A stretch of 64,000 nucleotides of DNA, from contig MU404100.1 of the NCBI GenBank assembly GCA_022695795.1, positions 62,001 to 126,000 of the forward strand, given 5' to 3'. A program made the translations under genes and the position numbers. Below the pieces are notes generated by a model. That model saw nothing but the letters and a program-made list of their open reading frames with translations. It had not been told where the DNA came from and searched no databases. This DNA is from Biscogniauxia marginata (lineage: Eukaryota > Ascomycota > Sordariomycetes > Xylariales > Xylariaceae). Positions within the stretch are counted from its first letter, which is position 1; every line of letters starts with the position of its first letter. Positions 13,226-25,176 of the stretch are shown piece by piece.

Positions 13226-13814
13226 ATGGAGGACAAACAACACTACGTGCCGGGGCCTCATGCCTGCCAGATGAGTCAAGAGTAGAACGAGTTCGGCTTC
13301 TAAAGTTTCAATTGTAGAAAATATGATAAGCACCGTATCACCAAGAAATATGACAGGATACTGGTTGAAAATATATCACCCGATGACCCACGTGAATACT
13401 GGGTTCACGTCTTGCCACAGTACCCGCCATCGCTTGTAGCAGATCTCCAGGAAGTGATAGACCAAATAGCGACAATTAGACTAGATGTAGAACCCTCGGA
13501 GACGAAATTATATTAGACAGTGTTAAATAGACTCCAAAACATAGATAGGGTCATAGCCGACTCCGAGGGACGATTCAAGACTATGCCGTTCGAGCTGCCT
13601 TCTGTCGAGATCCTGGAAGCAATTCGAGTAGGTATATGGATGTACTAAGAACGGGTTTGGAACATTACTAAACCAGATTGAGTTCTTGTTGTACAAGACG
13701 GGATTGCAATGGATGATGGAAGTAGGCGGTGTAAGACAAGTTCTAGAATTATGGATGAATCACTTCAAGGCGCAAGACTCGAAGGCTACTGAAGGAAAGA
13801 ACCTGATGAGTTAG
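13226..13814 (+). pseudogene. Small helical protein gene of unknown family, interrupted by one in-frame TAG
   Basis: A protein-like chain can be assembled on the plus strand. The segment 13318-13627 encodes a hydrophilic helical stretch containing DPREYWVHVLPQYPP and ADLQEVIDQI. It is interrupted at 13514-13516 by TAG, where one C-to-T change would turn a Gln codon into this stop; the same frame then resumes with VLNRLQNIDRVIADSEGRF. A GTAGGT donor at 13628 and a TTACTAAAC branch with CAG at 13674-13676 give a 49-nt intron, and the frame continues with FLLYKTGLQWMMEVGG to a stop at 13812-13814. Upstream, an ATG at 13226 could join through a very short 36-nt intron (13282-13317), which is doubtful. 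I do not recognise the family. It could be a pseudogene, a gene with a sequencing error, or a gene whose true splicing avoids the TAG (the sequence TTAG just before 13517 could serve as an acceptor). Confidence 0.5.
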
Positions 13815-15704
13815 TTGATGGTATGTACATTCTCGTACATCATACACCATACCTAATAACTTACATTACGATAACCCTAAATTTAAAGACCAGAGCTGCA
13901 TTTAACGTGCATACATGTCATGAACAGTTATATATTCAAGGCGGGAAGGCTCGAGTATTCACTATATCGCAATGAAAAAGATTCGTGTGAGGATAGAAAT
14001 GCTCCTCTCGTGACTTAGGAAAACATATAGGGATTTACATACATACCCTCCCTATCTTGCACAACTCCCCTGGTTGGGCGAGGGGGGAGTTTTAGGGTCG
14101 ATAAAAGGAATAGTCTAATTCCTGGACATGGCTCGTAAAAATAATTTTTCATCTCTCTGACAGACGGCCGCCTCCTCTTCTGCAGCTTCATGTAGCCGAG
14201 ATCCTCATGTACCTTATATTCAAAGGCCGCGAGTGATAACCTGGCCAGGTACAGGCATTCCAATGTGCCAACTTGGGTCGCCAGCCGAAGAGTGAGTGGT
14301 CCTTGAGTTATCATGCGCCCCGGAAAGAGAAAGCAATGGCTATGAATACATGGAGGCGGTGCAAGTGTTTTATTGTCTCGCTTTAACGTGACGTGTTAGA
14401 CTAGTATCAGACCAAGACGATGATGGCGTATGCGCAGGCTATTTATAAATCATGTTTGGAAGAGCAATCGTCCGAAGTATTCTAGCGGCTATTAGTCGCG
14501 TCTATTGCGCACAGTTCGCTCAAGGCGATTACCGTTCGGGTAGGGCCGGCGGGTATTTGCTATGATGAGGTTGTTTTGTTCTGTGTCTTCCACCTGATCT
14601 CGCTGGCGATATATATAAATTCGTGGAAATATAGGTAATTGTCGTGGGAATGCTCAAGACGTTACTTAGTACGCGGATATACACAATGACTATTTCATTT
14701 GAATCGCCAAGCCTTATCAGGGGTAGTAGTCGTAGTCGTGGTCGTATTGGAGTGTTTATCTCGTAGTAAAACTGTTTCTCGTAATCGTCCGAGCGGCTTG
14801 TGACGCGTAGTCGGCTGTCACGCTGTTCTAGGGCTTGCTGAAGTTAGAGCAAAAGGCAAGTCGAGTCGAGTGTAACGACTCACTACAGAGGGTGTATAGA
14901 CAAGGAAGACCCACGTCTTGTTTCTTCAACCATCATTTCACGTTTCGAAGGTCGGATAGGGCCGAAGCATTAGCTCTTGATTGCGCATAAGACGTAGTGG
15001 TCTTGGGAAAGATCTAAAAATGAAAATATTTGAATTTGGTAAAGAAATAGTATTACCGACTCGGATAAGTCGGCTTTCAGATATGCCAAGCTCAGTGTCA
15101 AATATTTTAGGGACCCTCTAGGGCAGGATATTCTCATTTTCTAAAGGCTGCCGGGTTGTTTCATAGCTATGATGCCATAAGAGACGCCAAGCGGCCTCTT
15201 GGGTTGGAGATAATATACCTCGGCAGATGTCGACGAACCCGGTCTTGACAAGTTGTCAAGCGTGAGAGCCACGACGGCATCTCATTGAAATCAAAAAGAT
15301 CTTGTGTCGTCAAATTTCTTCTGGGCTTATCTCAGCGATAAATCCCAATTGAGAGGAAATTTAGCCCGACTTTTTTGCGCTCCGAGGTGGCCGATTATGC
15401 TTGCGTAGTAAGTCCTGGGGTTTGTCGCAGATCGAGCACTTACACAGTTTCATCGGAATGAGACGTCAGTTTCTGCCCCTGTGGACTAGTTGCCCAAAAT
15501 GCGATAGGATCTTCACACATCGGGAAGTTCAAATACTCTTGATGGACGCCTGGGATGCAATTGATTTGGATTTCCCATCTCGCTCGATTAACTGCACGGT
15601 CCATTTTCTTTATTTTTATAACTTGTCTTCTTTTTTTTATTTCTGCGATTGCTGGTCAATCCGTAATTTACGTTTTATAATCCATATTGTTATTCTTATC
15701 GAAG
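13815..15704. other. Spacer; one orphan 99-codon minus-strand ORF
   Basis: No recognisable gene. An ATG-started minus-strand frame at 14015-14314 (99 aa, MITQGPLTLRLATQVG start, basic middle KRRRPSVREMK) does not overlap any other coding region but has no family resemblance and no visible exon partner. It is kept only as a candidate. Confidence 0.35.
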
Positions 15705-16527
15705 ATGTTGTCCGTATCACTTGTGATTCTGGCGGCGGCGTCGGGGACGTTAGCACGCACTCCTCAGGGCTTCGAGCCCGCGGTTGAAAATAGTCTGGTA
15801 GTATCGTTTGGTAGCGTTGCGGCAGAGGATGGGAATGTCCTCGCCAAAGATGGTAAGTGTATACTAAAAGGACCACAAATCGAGTATTATCTGCTAATTG
15901 CCATTATTAGCAACGCAAACGGCCCCTAGTATTGGGACACAGAGCAAGCTGGATGGCACATCTTTCGCGGTTGTCATGGTAGATCTTGATATCCCGACGG
16001 ACACGCCGCCACAGACGAATACACTGCTCCACTGGCTGCAGACGGGTTTAACTCAGAGCGCCTCGGCTACTTCGTTGAATACGACGACGGGGTCGATAGA
16101 CGTTTTTACGCTGCAGGTATCGCAACAGGCTGCATTTGCCGACTACATAGGACCGTCACCACCGGCTAGAACACCATTGTCGCATCGATACACGCAGCTA
16201 CTGGTTGATACGTCGTCGGCGACGGAGGAGGATCTGGACGTTCTCGAGTCTGCGGCTGCAAGTCGAATTGGTTTCGATACTGAGGCCCTCTTAACACAGG
16301 CCGGTCTCGTAGACAAAGTTATCGCCGCAAATTTCTTCAACGTCACGAACCCTGGCCCCGTGACAACGAACACCACGACTGGATCAGGTAGTAGTAGTGG
16401 AACTGGATCCATTGCTACACCAAGCCAGAGCCAAAGCGCTCCTTTACCAGGCGCAGCTGCCAGGCAGAAGGCTAGCGAGCTGCTGGTTGCAATCGTAATG
16501 GTCGGTGCTGCTTTTTTCGCGCTGTAA
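15705..16527 (+). CDS. Secreted, GPI-anchored PEBP-like protein
   Basis: Two exons (15705-15852 and 15911-16527; 58-nt intron with GTAAGT donor, CTAAT branch and TTAG acceptor) encode 254 aa. Residues 1-17 are a hydrophobic signal peptide (MLSVSLVILAAASGTLA). The core contains VMVDLDIPTDTPP followed by LLHW, matching the ligand-site signature of the phosphatidylethanolamine-binding protein family (normally DPDxP). The next residues hold several N-x-S/T sites. The C-terminal third is Ser/Thr/Gly-rich and ends in a small-residue site and a hydrophobic tail (LLVAIVMVGAAFFAL), the layout of a GPI signal. Ligand binding at the cell surface is inferred from the family; the specific ligand is unknown. 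The start was chosen because it sits directly before the signal peptide; in-frame sequence further upstream lacks leader character. Confidence 0.88.
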
Positions 16528-18330
16528 ACTCGAGGGTATCTCGAATTTCACTGCAAGCACGTTGGGATTCAATAGTCATAAAGAGTTCATATACTGCATA
16601 ACGTGTTCTCCCGCGCCCATCATGGCTGATCCCGGCAACTGACCCGCGTTTGTCCTTTTTGTCGCCGAAGAATCCGGCCCAGGATGGACGGCAATTGAAT
16701 TAACGAATGATTGACGAGCATGATCGAGTAAAACAAACTCGAATGCCTCGCCAAGGGGGTGAGCGCGTTTAGCTCCATACCTAGCGCATCACTCTTACTG
16801 GGAAATTGCTCCAACGAACGTACGTACGTTATGTAAGAATTTCAAATTGCCTGGATGCGGTGAAAGGGAACATGAAATTCTGGGCTCGGGGTCTCGGTAA
16901 ATAATTTCTTTATCTAGAGTTTGGTTTGCTACACAAGCAATACGAAATAGCGCTATTCAACACCGAAATATCCCCAATTCCATAACACAGACCAGGTACC
17001 TCCTAGTGACAGTTTACACGTTTGTCTTAGTGAGCTGGAATGAACATGATTGAACTCTTCCTAAAGTAATAAAGAGTAGACGAAAGAAAAGGGAAAAAAG
17101 AGAGAAGAAAGCAATGCGTCAAAAAAAAATTTTTTATTGCGTACATTCTACAATTATAGGTTGATCGGATAGAGGGGAGTAGAGAATGATGTCTGTAGTA
17201 GGTAAAGTAAATGACACCCAAGGCCTTTGAAACAGTGCGTACAAGTGGTAAGTTGCCCTATTTGCTATTCCCGGCTCCTTCCAACCTGGGATGCTCCAGC
17301 CAATCAGCGACTAGAGCGAGTCTAAATACAGTTACTATAGTCCCAGAAGTCTATCCCTCGCAGCCCCTCGCTAGTCTTGGCTGCATGTAAATGGATCTCA
17401 GATGATGCTCAACGCAAGTGGACAAGCTTCCCCGCAACTGCACAAAAAAAACCTCCACTTCACCGATGGCCGAAAACAGCTCTACCTACGAGGTCGATGA
17501 GCTGGCCCGGAGAAACTTAACCCTGTTTAAGGGTTGAAAGAAGCACTGATCGAATGTTTAACTAATCGCCAAGCGTGTCTAGCTAATGGCCGTGAAGCGG
17601 TCGAGACACCCTCTCGAAATCCGAACCACGAGGCCTCGGTATCGTGGGGCCGTCCCCCCTCACACACCGAACCATCTCCGAACCTGTCCGGCCCGCTGCC
17701 GTTCTTGATCATCCTCTCGGGTCCTTCGATCGGGCCTAATTGGTACGTAAGACACGGTGACACTAGACCCTCCCCTCCTCCCTGGCGGCTGCTCACGCTC
17801 GCCTAACGCCTGGTGGATGTCTCGAAACTGCCTATCGACTGGGTAATGGCTCTGCAAGTGCGGAGAAGACTCCCTTGTCAGCCATGTTAGCCGCACTGCT
17901 GGCGGTCCATACCAGACCTGCTCGAGAGCCTTAACGGCAACTGTACTGACTCGACGCGGGGAGGACTTCCAGTCGCAGCTGGCATTACCCGATGTCATTG
18001 TTTTCTCACCAGTCCCCCTCTCAATGCCTGGATCTCCTCCTCTTCCTCCCGGGTGAAATATTCTCTCCATCTACACTAGACCTAATCTTCCAGCCAGCTT
18101 CAAACCCCTGACCTCACTCCAAACCATAAATGGAGGTTGACTCCCCTCAGGTGCAACGATTCTGAGTTTCTGTTTCTCCTACTCGATCATCCATCCCTGT
18201 GTCCTCGTACATCTAGCATTTGTCTTAAGTAGCTTAAGGATAACCACCAGTCCTGCTCATTCAACTTCCCTCCAATATCCATTATACTCACGACTCCCTT
18301 ACTGATTATAAGGTTCATACATAATTCAAA
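16528..18330. other. Spacer and formate dehydrogenase upstream region
   Basis: No supported gene. A 136-codon minus-strand frame at 17660-18070 lies in GC-richer DNA immediately upstream of the formate dehydrogenase gene and looks like chance. The 200 bases before 18331 are pyrimidine-rich, as expected of a fungal 5' leader. Confidence 0.5.
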
Positions 18331-20264
18331 ATGGTATTACTTGCTCGTTCTCTTCCCCATTCCCTTCGTTCCATATCTGCACGGACACTCTATACGGCTG
18401 CAGCGGCGAGATCTTCTATCCATGCTCGACCTGCTGCGTCGCTGCGTGCTGGTGTGACGTCACGCACAGCCTCGGCGTCCAACAGCTTCACCTCGTCCCT
18501 CTCCAGCTCCAAGTCATTCGGAGCTCCTGCATCGATTCGTTTACTAACAACACAACGTGAAAAGGTCAAAGTTCTGCTCGTACTGTACGATGGTGGCGAA
18601 CACGCCAAGCAGGTAAGTTACAAACAAACTGCGATGCAGCCCCCTTTTCTTTTCTCATACCAACTATACGAAACCCCCAAAACCCCGAAATCCCGTGGCG
18701 GCTCCCCCCTTCTCCCCTCAGCACTACCCCTTAGCCGGCCCAACCCAGGTTAGCTTCAGCAGTATATGCACGGTCATCCAATGAATGAAGCCGGTGCGTT
18801 GATCCCACGCATGTGTGTTGCCTCTTGGAGACGACGGCAGATGGGAATTCGCAATTGTGATGTGGGGTAATTGGGAACAAGGTCACATCACCACTCTACA
18901 CTTACATCACTTACACCACTTACACCACTTACTACTTACTACATGCATGATCTTGTCAACTAACTCCTTTTGTCTCTGCCCAATTGCAGGTCCCTGAGCT
19001 GCTAGGTACGACCGAGAACGAGCTTGGCATCCGCAAATGGCTCGAGGACCAAGGACACACTCTCGTCACCACATCCGACAAGGAGGGAGAGAACTCCACC
19101 TTCGACAAGGAACTTGTAGATGCCGAGATCATCATCACGACGCCGTATGTGGAAGCTTGACCCCCTGATAACACAATATCAACAACATGACGAGGGCCAA
19201 TGGCTTCTAGTTACCCCGGGAGAAAAAGAAATAGCAACCCCCCGTATATGATGATTGAAAAAGAAGGCTGACATGAAAGAAAAAAAGATTCCACCCAGGC
19301 TACCTGACTGCTGAGAGACTGGCCAAAGCTAAGAAGTTGAAGCTTGCCATCACCGCCGGTATCGGTTCCGACCATGTCGACCTCAACGCCGCCAACAAGA
19401 CCAACGGTGGTATCACAGTTGCCGAAGTTACCGGCTCAAACGTCGTGTCCGTAGCTGAGCACGTCGTCATGACCATCCTGGTCCTAGTCCGCAACTTCGT
19501 CCCAGCGCACGAGCAGATCCAGGCCGGCGACTGGAACGTTGCCGCCGCCGCCAAGAACGAGTACGACCTGGAGAACAAAGTCGTCGGCACCGTCGCCGTC
19601 GGCCGAATCGGCGAGCGAGTGCTGCGCCGACTCAAGCCCTTCGACTGCAAGGAGCTGCTGTACTTTGACTATCAGCCCCTGAAGCCCGAGGTCGAGAAGG
19701 AGATCGGCTGCCGGCGTGTCGAGAACCTCGAGGAGATGCTGGCCCAGTGTGACGTTGTCACCATCAACTGCCCACTGCACGAGAAGACACGCGGTCTATT
19801 CAACAAGGACCTCATCGCCAAGATGAAGCCCGGTAAGTAACTTGTGTTACCCGTTACGAGCTAGCTCCCCCTTTTTAAATTGGATCCGGCTCGCTAACGT
19901 CCCTCCCTCCCTCCTAGGCTCCTGGCTCGTGAACACGGCCCGTGGCGCCATCGTCGTCAAGGAGGACGTGGCCGAGGCGCTGAAGTCGGGCCACCTCCGC
20001 GGCTACGGCGGCGACGTCTGGTTCCCGCAGCCGGCGCCCGAGGACCACCCGCTCCGCTACGCCAAGAACATCTTCGGCGGCGGCAACGCCATGGTGCCCC
20101 ACATGTCGGGCACCTCGCTCGACGCCCAGAAGCGCTACGCCGACGGCACCAAGGCCATCCTGACCAGCTACCTCACCGGCAAGCACGACTACCGCCCCGA
20201 GGACCTGATCGTCAAGGACGGCGACTACGTCACCAAGGCCTACGGCCAGCGCAGCAAGGCCTAG
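18331..20264 (+). CDS. fdh: NAD-dependent formate dehydrogenase, mitochondrial form
   Basis: Four exons (18331-18612, 18990-19144, 19288-19832, 19918-20264) encode 442 aa. The enzyme oxidises formate to CO2 with NAD. The first ~75 residues are Arg/Ser/Ala-rich without acids, a mitochondrial presequence absent from cytosolic yeast-type enzymes. Exon 3 must begin at 19288, upstream of a tempting CAG at 19296-19298, because only then is the conserved PFHPGYLT segment retained in frame. Visible active-site landmarks are [19 protein letters not shown] (NAD-binding Asp), NTARGAI (catalytic Arg), FPQPAP and VPHMSGTS (catalytic His). The dinucleotide loop reads AVGRIG rather than GxGxxG, an Ala-first variant known in this family, so it is not a defect. 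Intron 1 is unusually long (377 nt) with a 9-bp tandem repeat near its 3' end. An AATAAA lies at 20318-20323, about 55 nt past the stop. Confidence 0.97.
18900..18941. repeat. Short tandem repeat in formate dehydrogenase intron 1
   Basis: Near-perfect copies of a 9-bp unit (acttacacc and variants) followed by acttact units lie about 50 nt before the intron acceptor. The pyrimidine and A-rich unit could affect splicing, but this is speculation. Confidence 0.8.
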
Positions 20265-21631
20265 GCTTTTTAACAAATAGGTACCTGTTAAAGATATGAG
20301 TGAAAGAAAGAAAAGTAAATAAAATGACACAAATTTGATGGAAGGGTTGGTTAGTAGGGTTAGCCTTTTTATTTTTATCTTTTTTTTTTCCTCGTCTTGA
20401 TAGTATATATATATATATATATATATATGTTTATGGAAATGGCGGATTTTCTTTATCAAGTCCGAGTGATTTCCAATCCCTCCAAGTAACAACCGTTTTA
20501 CGTCCCGTCTGCTGTCCCATCTGTTTATGTACCTAGTCAAGGGGGGAGGGGGGGGAGGGGGAGTCGCCGTAGCATTGATTCATGTAACTTAGGATGAAAT
20601 GAAACGAATCTATATGAACAAAAAAATCTTGAAAGTTGTTGTCTATAAAAACAGGCGCGTACTTGGTGCTTGGGCGATCTTGCGACCCTTTCTCGTAGGG
20701 GGGTTTTTTTTTTGTCAACATCGTTTGAGAGGAATCTTGCTTGATCCTGGGTTGGTCAATTACGGAAAGGCATTCTACACGGAATCGAGTACGTGCTTTT
20801 AATGCAAGAATTTCGCGCTTTCTACTCTCTCATTATCAAGTAGCTGTGTACCTAGTCTTTCACTGTTGCTAAGTGTTAACCTCCTCCTGTCGGAAACACA
20901 CATACTTATGATTAACTATTTAAGCAGCCCTATTGAATAAAAACTTATTAGAAAATATACGGTGTATCTTAACCTACATCAAGACCTTTCTATGGTCTCA
21001 AGTTATAATATGAAGCAAGGATTAACATAGAAAAATTGTATACATAAGTAAATTACACTACCGGTTCCTCGTCGATTAAGAACAGAGAAGGGGGAGGGCG
21101 GGGAGGTGAAGGCCAGCATAATATCTTCGGCATGGCATCTTGTCAGATTAGGGGTAGATGTATACATACATATGTGCATAAATCATGCCATATATATCCT
21201 TCCCCTTTCCCCAAGACACCGAGAGACCATACCTGACTGCTAAGCATCTTACACAATCGAGGTCGGGTAAATCTACCCAATATGAGACGAGATGCCATAG
21301 TTGTAGCCCTTTCGTGTGACGAAAAGAAAATCCTAACGGCAGGTAGGGTTTGAACACATACATTATTCATGTTTGCCAATGCTGCAAACTCCCATTGGCA
21401 TCTAGTTGAATACAAGTATCAGATAGTTTTACGAGTTTCTCTTTGCGGTGGGAGAATCTTTGTGTAGTATAGTAGTCGAATATGATTCGAAAGGTATTCA
21501 GAGTTGATAAAGTAATGTCAATATACACAAAGTCTCTCCACTAGTGACCTCGTTTGCTCATATACAACGCCGGAATAGTGTAAGTACCAAACCAGAACGC
21601 CACAGCCTGATGCACCTTATTAAACCAATCA
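20265..21631. other. Spacer between convergent genes, with an (AT)n microsatellite
   Basis: No supported gene. It contains an AT dinucleotide run at about 20404-20428 and a G-rich stretch near 20540-20562. Formate dehydrogenase and tof1 end towards each other here, so most of it is likely 3' UTR and terminator sequence. Confidence 0.6.
20318..20323 (+). terminator. Probable polyadenylation signal of formate dehydrogenase
   Basis: AATAAA occurs about 55 nt downstream of the stop, followed by T-rich sequence near 20367-20395. This fits a fungal poly(A) site, although such signals are loosely defined in filamentous fungi. Confidence 0.45.
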
Positions 21632-24600
21632 TTATTCTTCGTCACTACTATCCATGAGGAACCCTGCTCGAGCCCTTAGCCGTCGTCTCTGGTTCGGCTT
21701 CGAAGCAGGAACATCCTCGTCCTCATCCTCATCAGCATCCTCCATGTCTTCATCGGCATTGCCCGATTCCTCCTGGGCTACACTGGCGCTCGGCTCCTTG
21801 GATAATCGTCTTCGTTTGACACCCGACGTAGATCCAGCGCGTGGGCTTGACGAGGGTGGCGTGTTGTCCGTGCCAGATGCAGCAGACTCGTCTTCGTCAG
21901 CCTTATTTCCTTGTGAGAAAATTAAATCGTCGTCGTTGTCACTCTCGTCTGAAAGTAGTGCTAAAGCCTTTCGCTTCTCTACCGCCTTTGGTGATGCTAG
22001 TTTTGTAATACTATACGCAACTTCCTTCTGGCGTTGACGGATTTTCTCTTCATTGGCGTAGAACTCGGCCCAGCGTTCTCCGTCATCCGACTCATCATCA
22101 CTTGCATGCACGAAAAGTTCACTCTTGAACCTCTGTGCTTTCGCCTTTTCACGTTCCTTGCGAGCGCGTGCCTTCTCCTCGAGTTGCTCCTCGTCTAGGG
22201 ATTCCGCATCACTATTGCGACGACGGCGTCGTCTAATCTTCTTCGGTTTGTCAAGGAACTCGTCTGCAATTTTCCTCGTCGTGGGGCCGCCAGCTGGGAA
22301 CAGAATACCATCGTCCTCACTCTCACCTTCGCCTTCATCGTCGTCAAAAGCTGCTTTCTTTCGTGGCGCTGTCTTCCGCCTCAGCTGGTGTTCGGCTAGT
22401 GCACCATCCTCAAACGTCGGCGGATCAAATTCAGCTTTGTTGATCATGTCAAGAGAATCCTGTAGTTGTTCAGATGTTAGGTTTGATGAAATGACCCAGG
22501 CTGAATCAGGTGTCTCGTCCATAGTAGGATTAAGTCGCTCCAAGCCGACAAGCTTCATAAGAAGTCTTAGATGAGAATTCTTAAACATGGCTATACGACG
22601 AGCATCGTCATCGGGTCGTATAACTGAATATCGTTAGCAAATATTTATCAGTATTATCCGAGACGACCTACAAATAGGAGGGGCTTCTTTATCTGGAGTA
22701 CCATCTGCAGTTGAACCCTCGCCCTCAGGCACCTCAACTGAGGCTATAGCTTTATCCGAAGCCTCCCATGCTTTCCTCTCGGTTACAGCGTTGGTAAGCT
22801 GATCCTTGACCCACTTGATATGGTGAGTCAAATTCTTGTCTAACAGGACGCCGACCGCGATTGCTATCTGCTGATCTCTCTCGACAATATGCCGGAACTC
22901 CAGTTCAGCTCCTGGTCTGGATTGGGTGGTCGATATGGTCTGTTTCTCGTATCCATATTCCAGATAATGTGCCGTTGTATTGATTTTTGAGAACAGCATC
23001 TCGATGATTAGCTGCGGGCGTTCCTCGATCTTGCGAATGCACTTCTTGAGTATCTGTTTCACTAGCTCTTCCCATTCCTTGCACATGCCGGAACTCTTGT
23101 CTAACGGCGCCTGACCCTTGATCATACTGTAGAATAATTGTATAATATCAACTCGGAAGAGCATCACACTCATGTCTTGCTTGAACGCGATGCGATAGAA
23201 ATACCGATGCGCTCGTTTTAGTTGAGCATCGTTCAAGTCCTGGTAGTATTTCGTAAAGCTGACGAAGGTGTCAACAACACTCTGAGGGGTAAAACGAGCT
23301 GCAAACCGGCTGAAGTCAAACTTGCGCTCTCGTGATGTGCGCTCGGCGTTTGCTTCATCGTTCTCGGAATCGTCCTCCTCTTCTATTGGGTTCTCCTCGC
23401 CCTCTACAGCAGCTGTGGCGGCCTTCTTCTTCTTCCGAACTCGACGTCGCGAGCGGACTTGCATATCCACATTTTGCTTGGAGTATGCCTCCAGCACTCG
23501 GAGATAGGTATGGGTAAGCTCTGTACACGCATCGAGATATTCAAAACCTTGATCCTTGTAGTTCTTGGCAATATTCGCAACCCGGTCGTGTGTTTCATCC
23601 TCGTAAAAAATGCGGCTTAGTATGTTCTCTGCAATCTCTTCGTCTTCTTCATTTCCAGACTCGGTCATTTCCTGAACAGTTAGAAGAATTTGCGTGAAGC
23701 ATCGCATAGCAGCACAAAGCTCTCCCCATCTCTTACTCTCCATGGAATCAGCCATTGCCCTGTTCAACGTGATGAAGGTCTGTTGGTCGAGCACACCGGC
23801 AACAAGGTTGAAGCTTCCTACGTCCCCGGCATCAGCTGACTGACTACTTTTCGCAGTCTTCTTCCGAACTCTTTCAGCTTCCAGGAACCAGGCTACTAAG
23901 TAGAAAAATTGCCGTGAATGATATTCGAAGATGTAATCCTTCTGTTCATCCAACTTCTTCCGGATATGTTGAAAGAGGGGATTGAAGCCAGAATCGAGAA
24001 AGTCTTCGACAAAGCCCTTTAGCTGTTGCCGAGCTCTCGGGTTCAGTGACACTGGAGGACCGAGGTCCTTCGGTTCCATCTCATCTTTTCTCGGTCTTCG
24101 TGGTGGTCGAAATACTTTACTATTATCCATCTTCTGCTGTCTAGTCGCAGCGTCAAGGAGGGCATCTTGGCCAGTCACTGTTGATACCTTGCCGTCACCA
24201 CGGTCCACCCATATCATTGTTCCCCATCGGTTATGTCTCGATGGAGCTTTGCGATTGTAGGGCCTGTGCATTGCCGCTTCTTTATTCATCATAGCTGTGA
24301 GCTCGTTCGATTTCGCCTTGCTCAGCTGCTTATCATCCATAAAAAGCTTGGAAACATCCACACGCTTGACGAGGTGGAAGATGATTTCCATCAAGATGAC
24401 GCCTTCCTGGTTGAAGTCCTCCCCCATGTTGGAGGCTATTGTTAGGATGGTGAGGAGAATATCTTGGTAGGAGTAGGCGTCAATAAGGGCAGATCGGGAA
24501 ATCTGGGACTCGTCGCCGTCGTATTTCACACCCGGAGGGGGGGTTATCATGGCAACGTTCCGTAGAAACAGCAGGACTAGCTTGATGATCCCATCGTCCC

Positions 24601-25176
24601 GCGCTGTCCGTTCGCCACGGGAGAGGGCCATGGAGGGAAGTGCAATTCGTACGGCAGTATGTAGAATCTGGGCAGCGTCGAAGTTGATGATGGAGCGCTT
24701 GTAGTTGACTTGAGCGAGTTGAAGCACTGGAAGATGCCGGTGGTGGTTGACGGTCATTTGATCTCGATCTCGATCCAGCGGCCAAGTCAGCGGCACCATA
24801 ATCTCGAAGCAGGCCAGCGCGGCTCTCGCCCTAAACTTGTTGTCGGTGGCATTCTCAGGCCATCCGGCGAGAATATGGAGTAAATCGCCGTCGATTACGT
24901 TCGCTTCGGCTAGACATCGCGCCACGTCCATCCGGTTGGTCTTCTCGTCGTAAAAGCGAATCCATTTTTTTATATCCTTCAGAACCTCCAATGCAGAGTC
25001 TCCAAGAACATAGCGTCCATCATCGTCGGCACTACAACCACCGAGCTAATTTCACGGGATCAGTAACAATGGCTGCAAACGTGGGAGCAGAGCCCACTTA
25101 CAGCAGAGACGAGACTGTTGATATGCGCCCGAACTTCGGGATGCACAATATCTGTAGGACCATCTGAAGATTCCAT
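21632..25176 (-). CDS. tof1: Topoisomerase 1-associated factor 1 (Tof1/Swi1, TIMELESS family)
   Basis: Three exons on the minus strand (25102-25176, 22672-25045, 21632-22623) encode 1,146 aa. Tof1 is a subunit of the fork protection complex with Csm3/Swi3; it stabilises paused replication forks and helps activate the S-phase checkpoint. The N-terminal TIMELESS domain is plain from [11 protein letters not shown] (across intron 1), [22 protein letters not shown], and the [10 protein letters not shown] and VPLTWPLD stretches. The middle has acidic inserts. Exon 3 continues the conserved [14 protein letters not shown] and [13 protein letters not shown] segment, then becomes a charged disordered tail with basic clusters (KKIRRRRRR) and acidic runs, ending in MDSSDEE. 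Intron 2 is only 48 nt with a GTAGGT donor. The start is the first ATG of the conserved N-terminus. MCB-like cell-cycle motifs lie in its promoter. Confidence 0.96.

Noticed and set aside
17660..18070. 136-codon minus-strand ORF upstream of formate dehydrogenase
   Set aside because: No family resemblance, no partner exons, and it overlaps the likely promoter of formate dehydrogenase.
19296..19298. CAG acceptor for formate dehydrogenase exon 3
   Set aside because: It would bring in a stop two codons later; the AAG acceptor at 19285-19287 preserves the conserved FHPGYLT segment.
21280..21420. Possible tRNA suggested by a GGTTTGAAC-like word
   Set aside because: No matching acceptor stem or A box could be paired; no tRNA elsewhere in the window passed inspection either.
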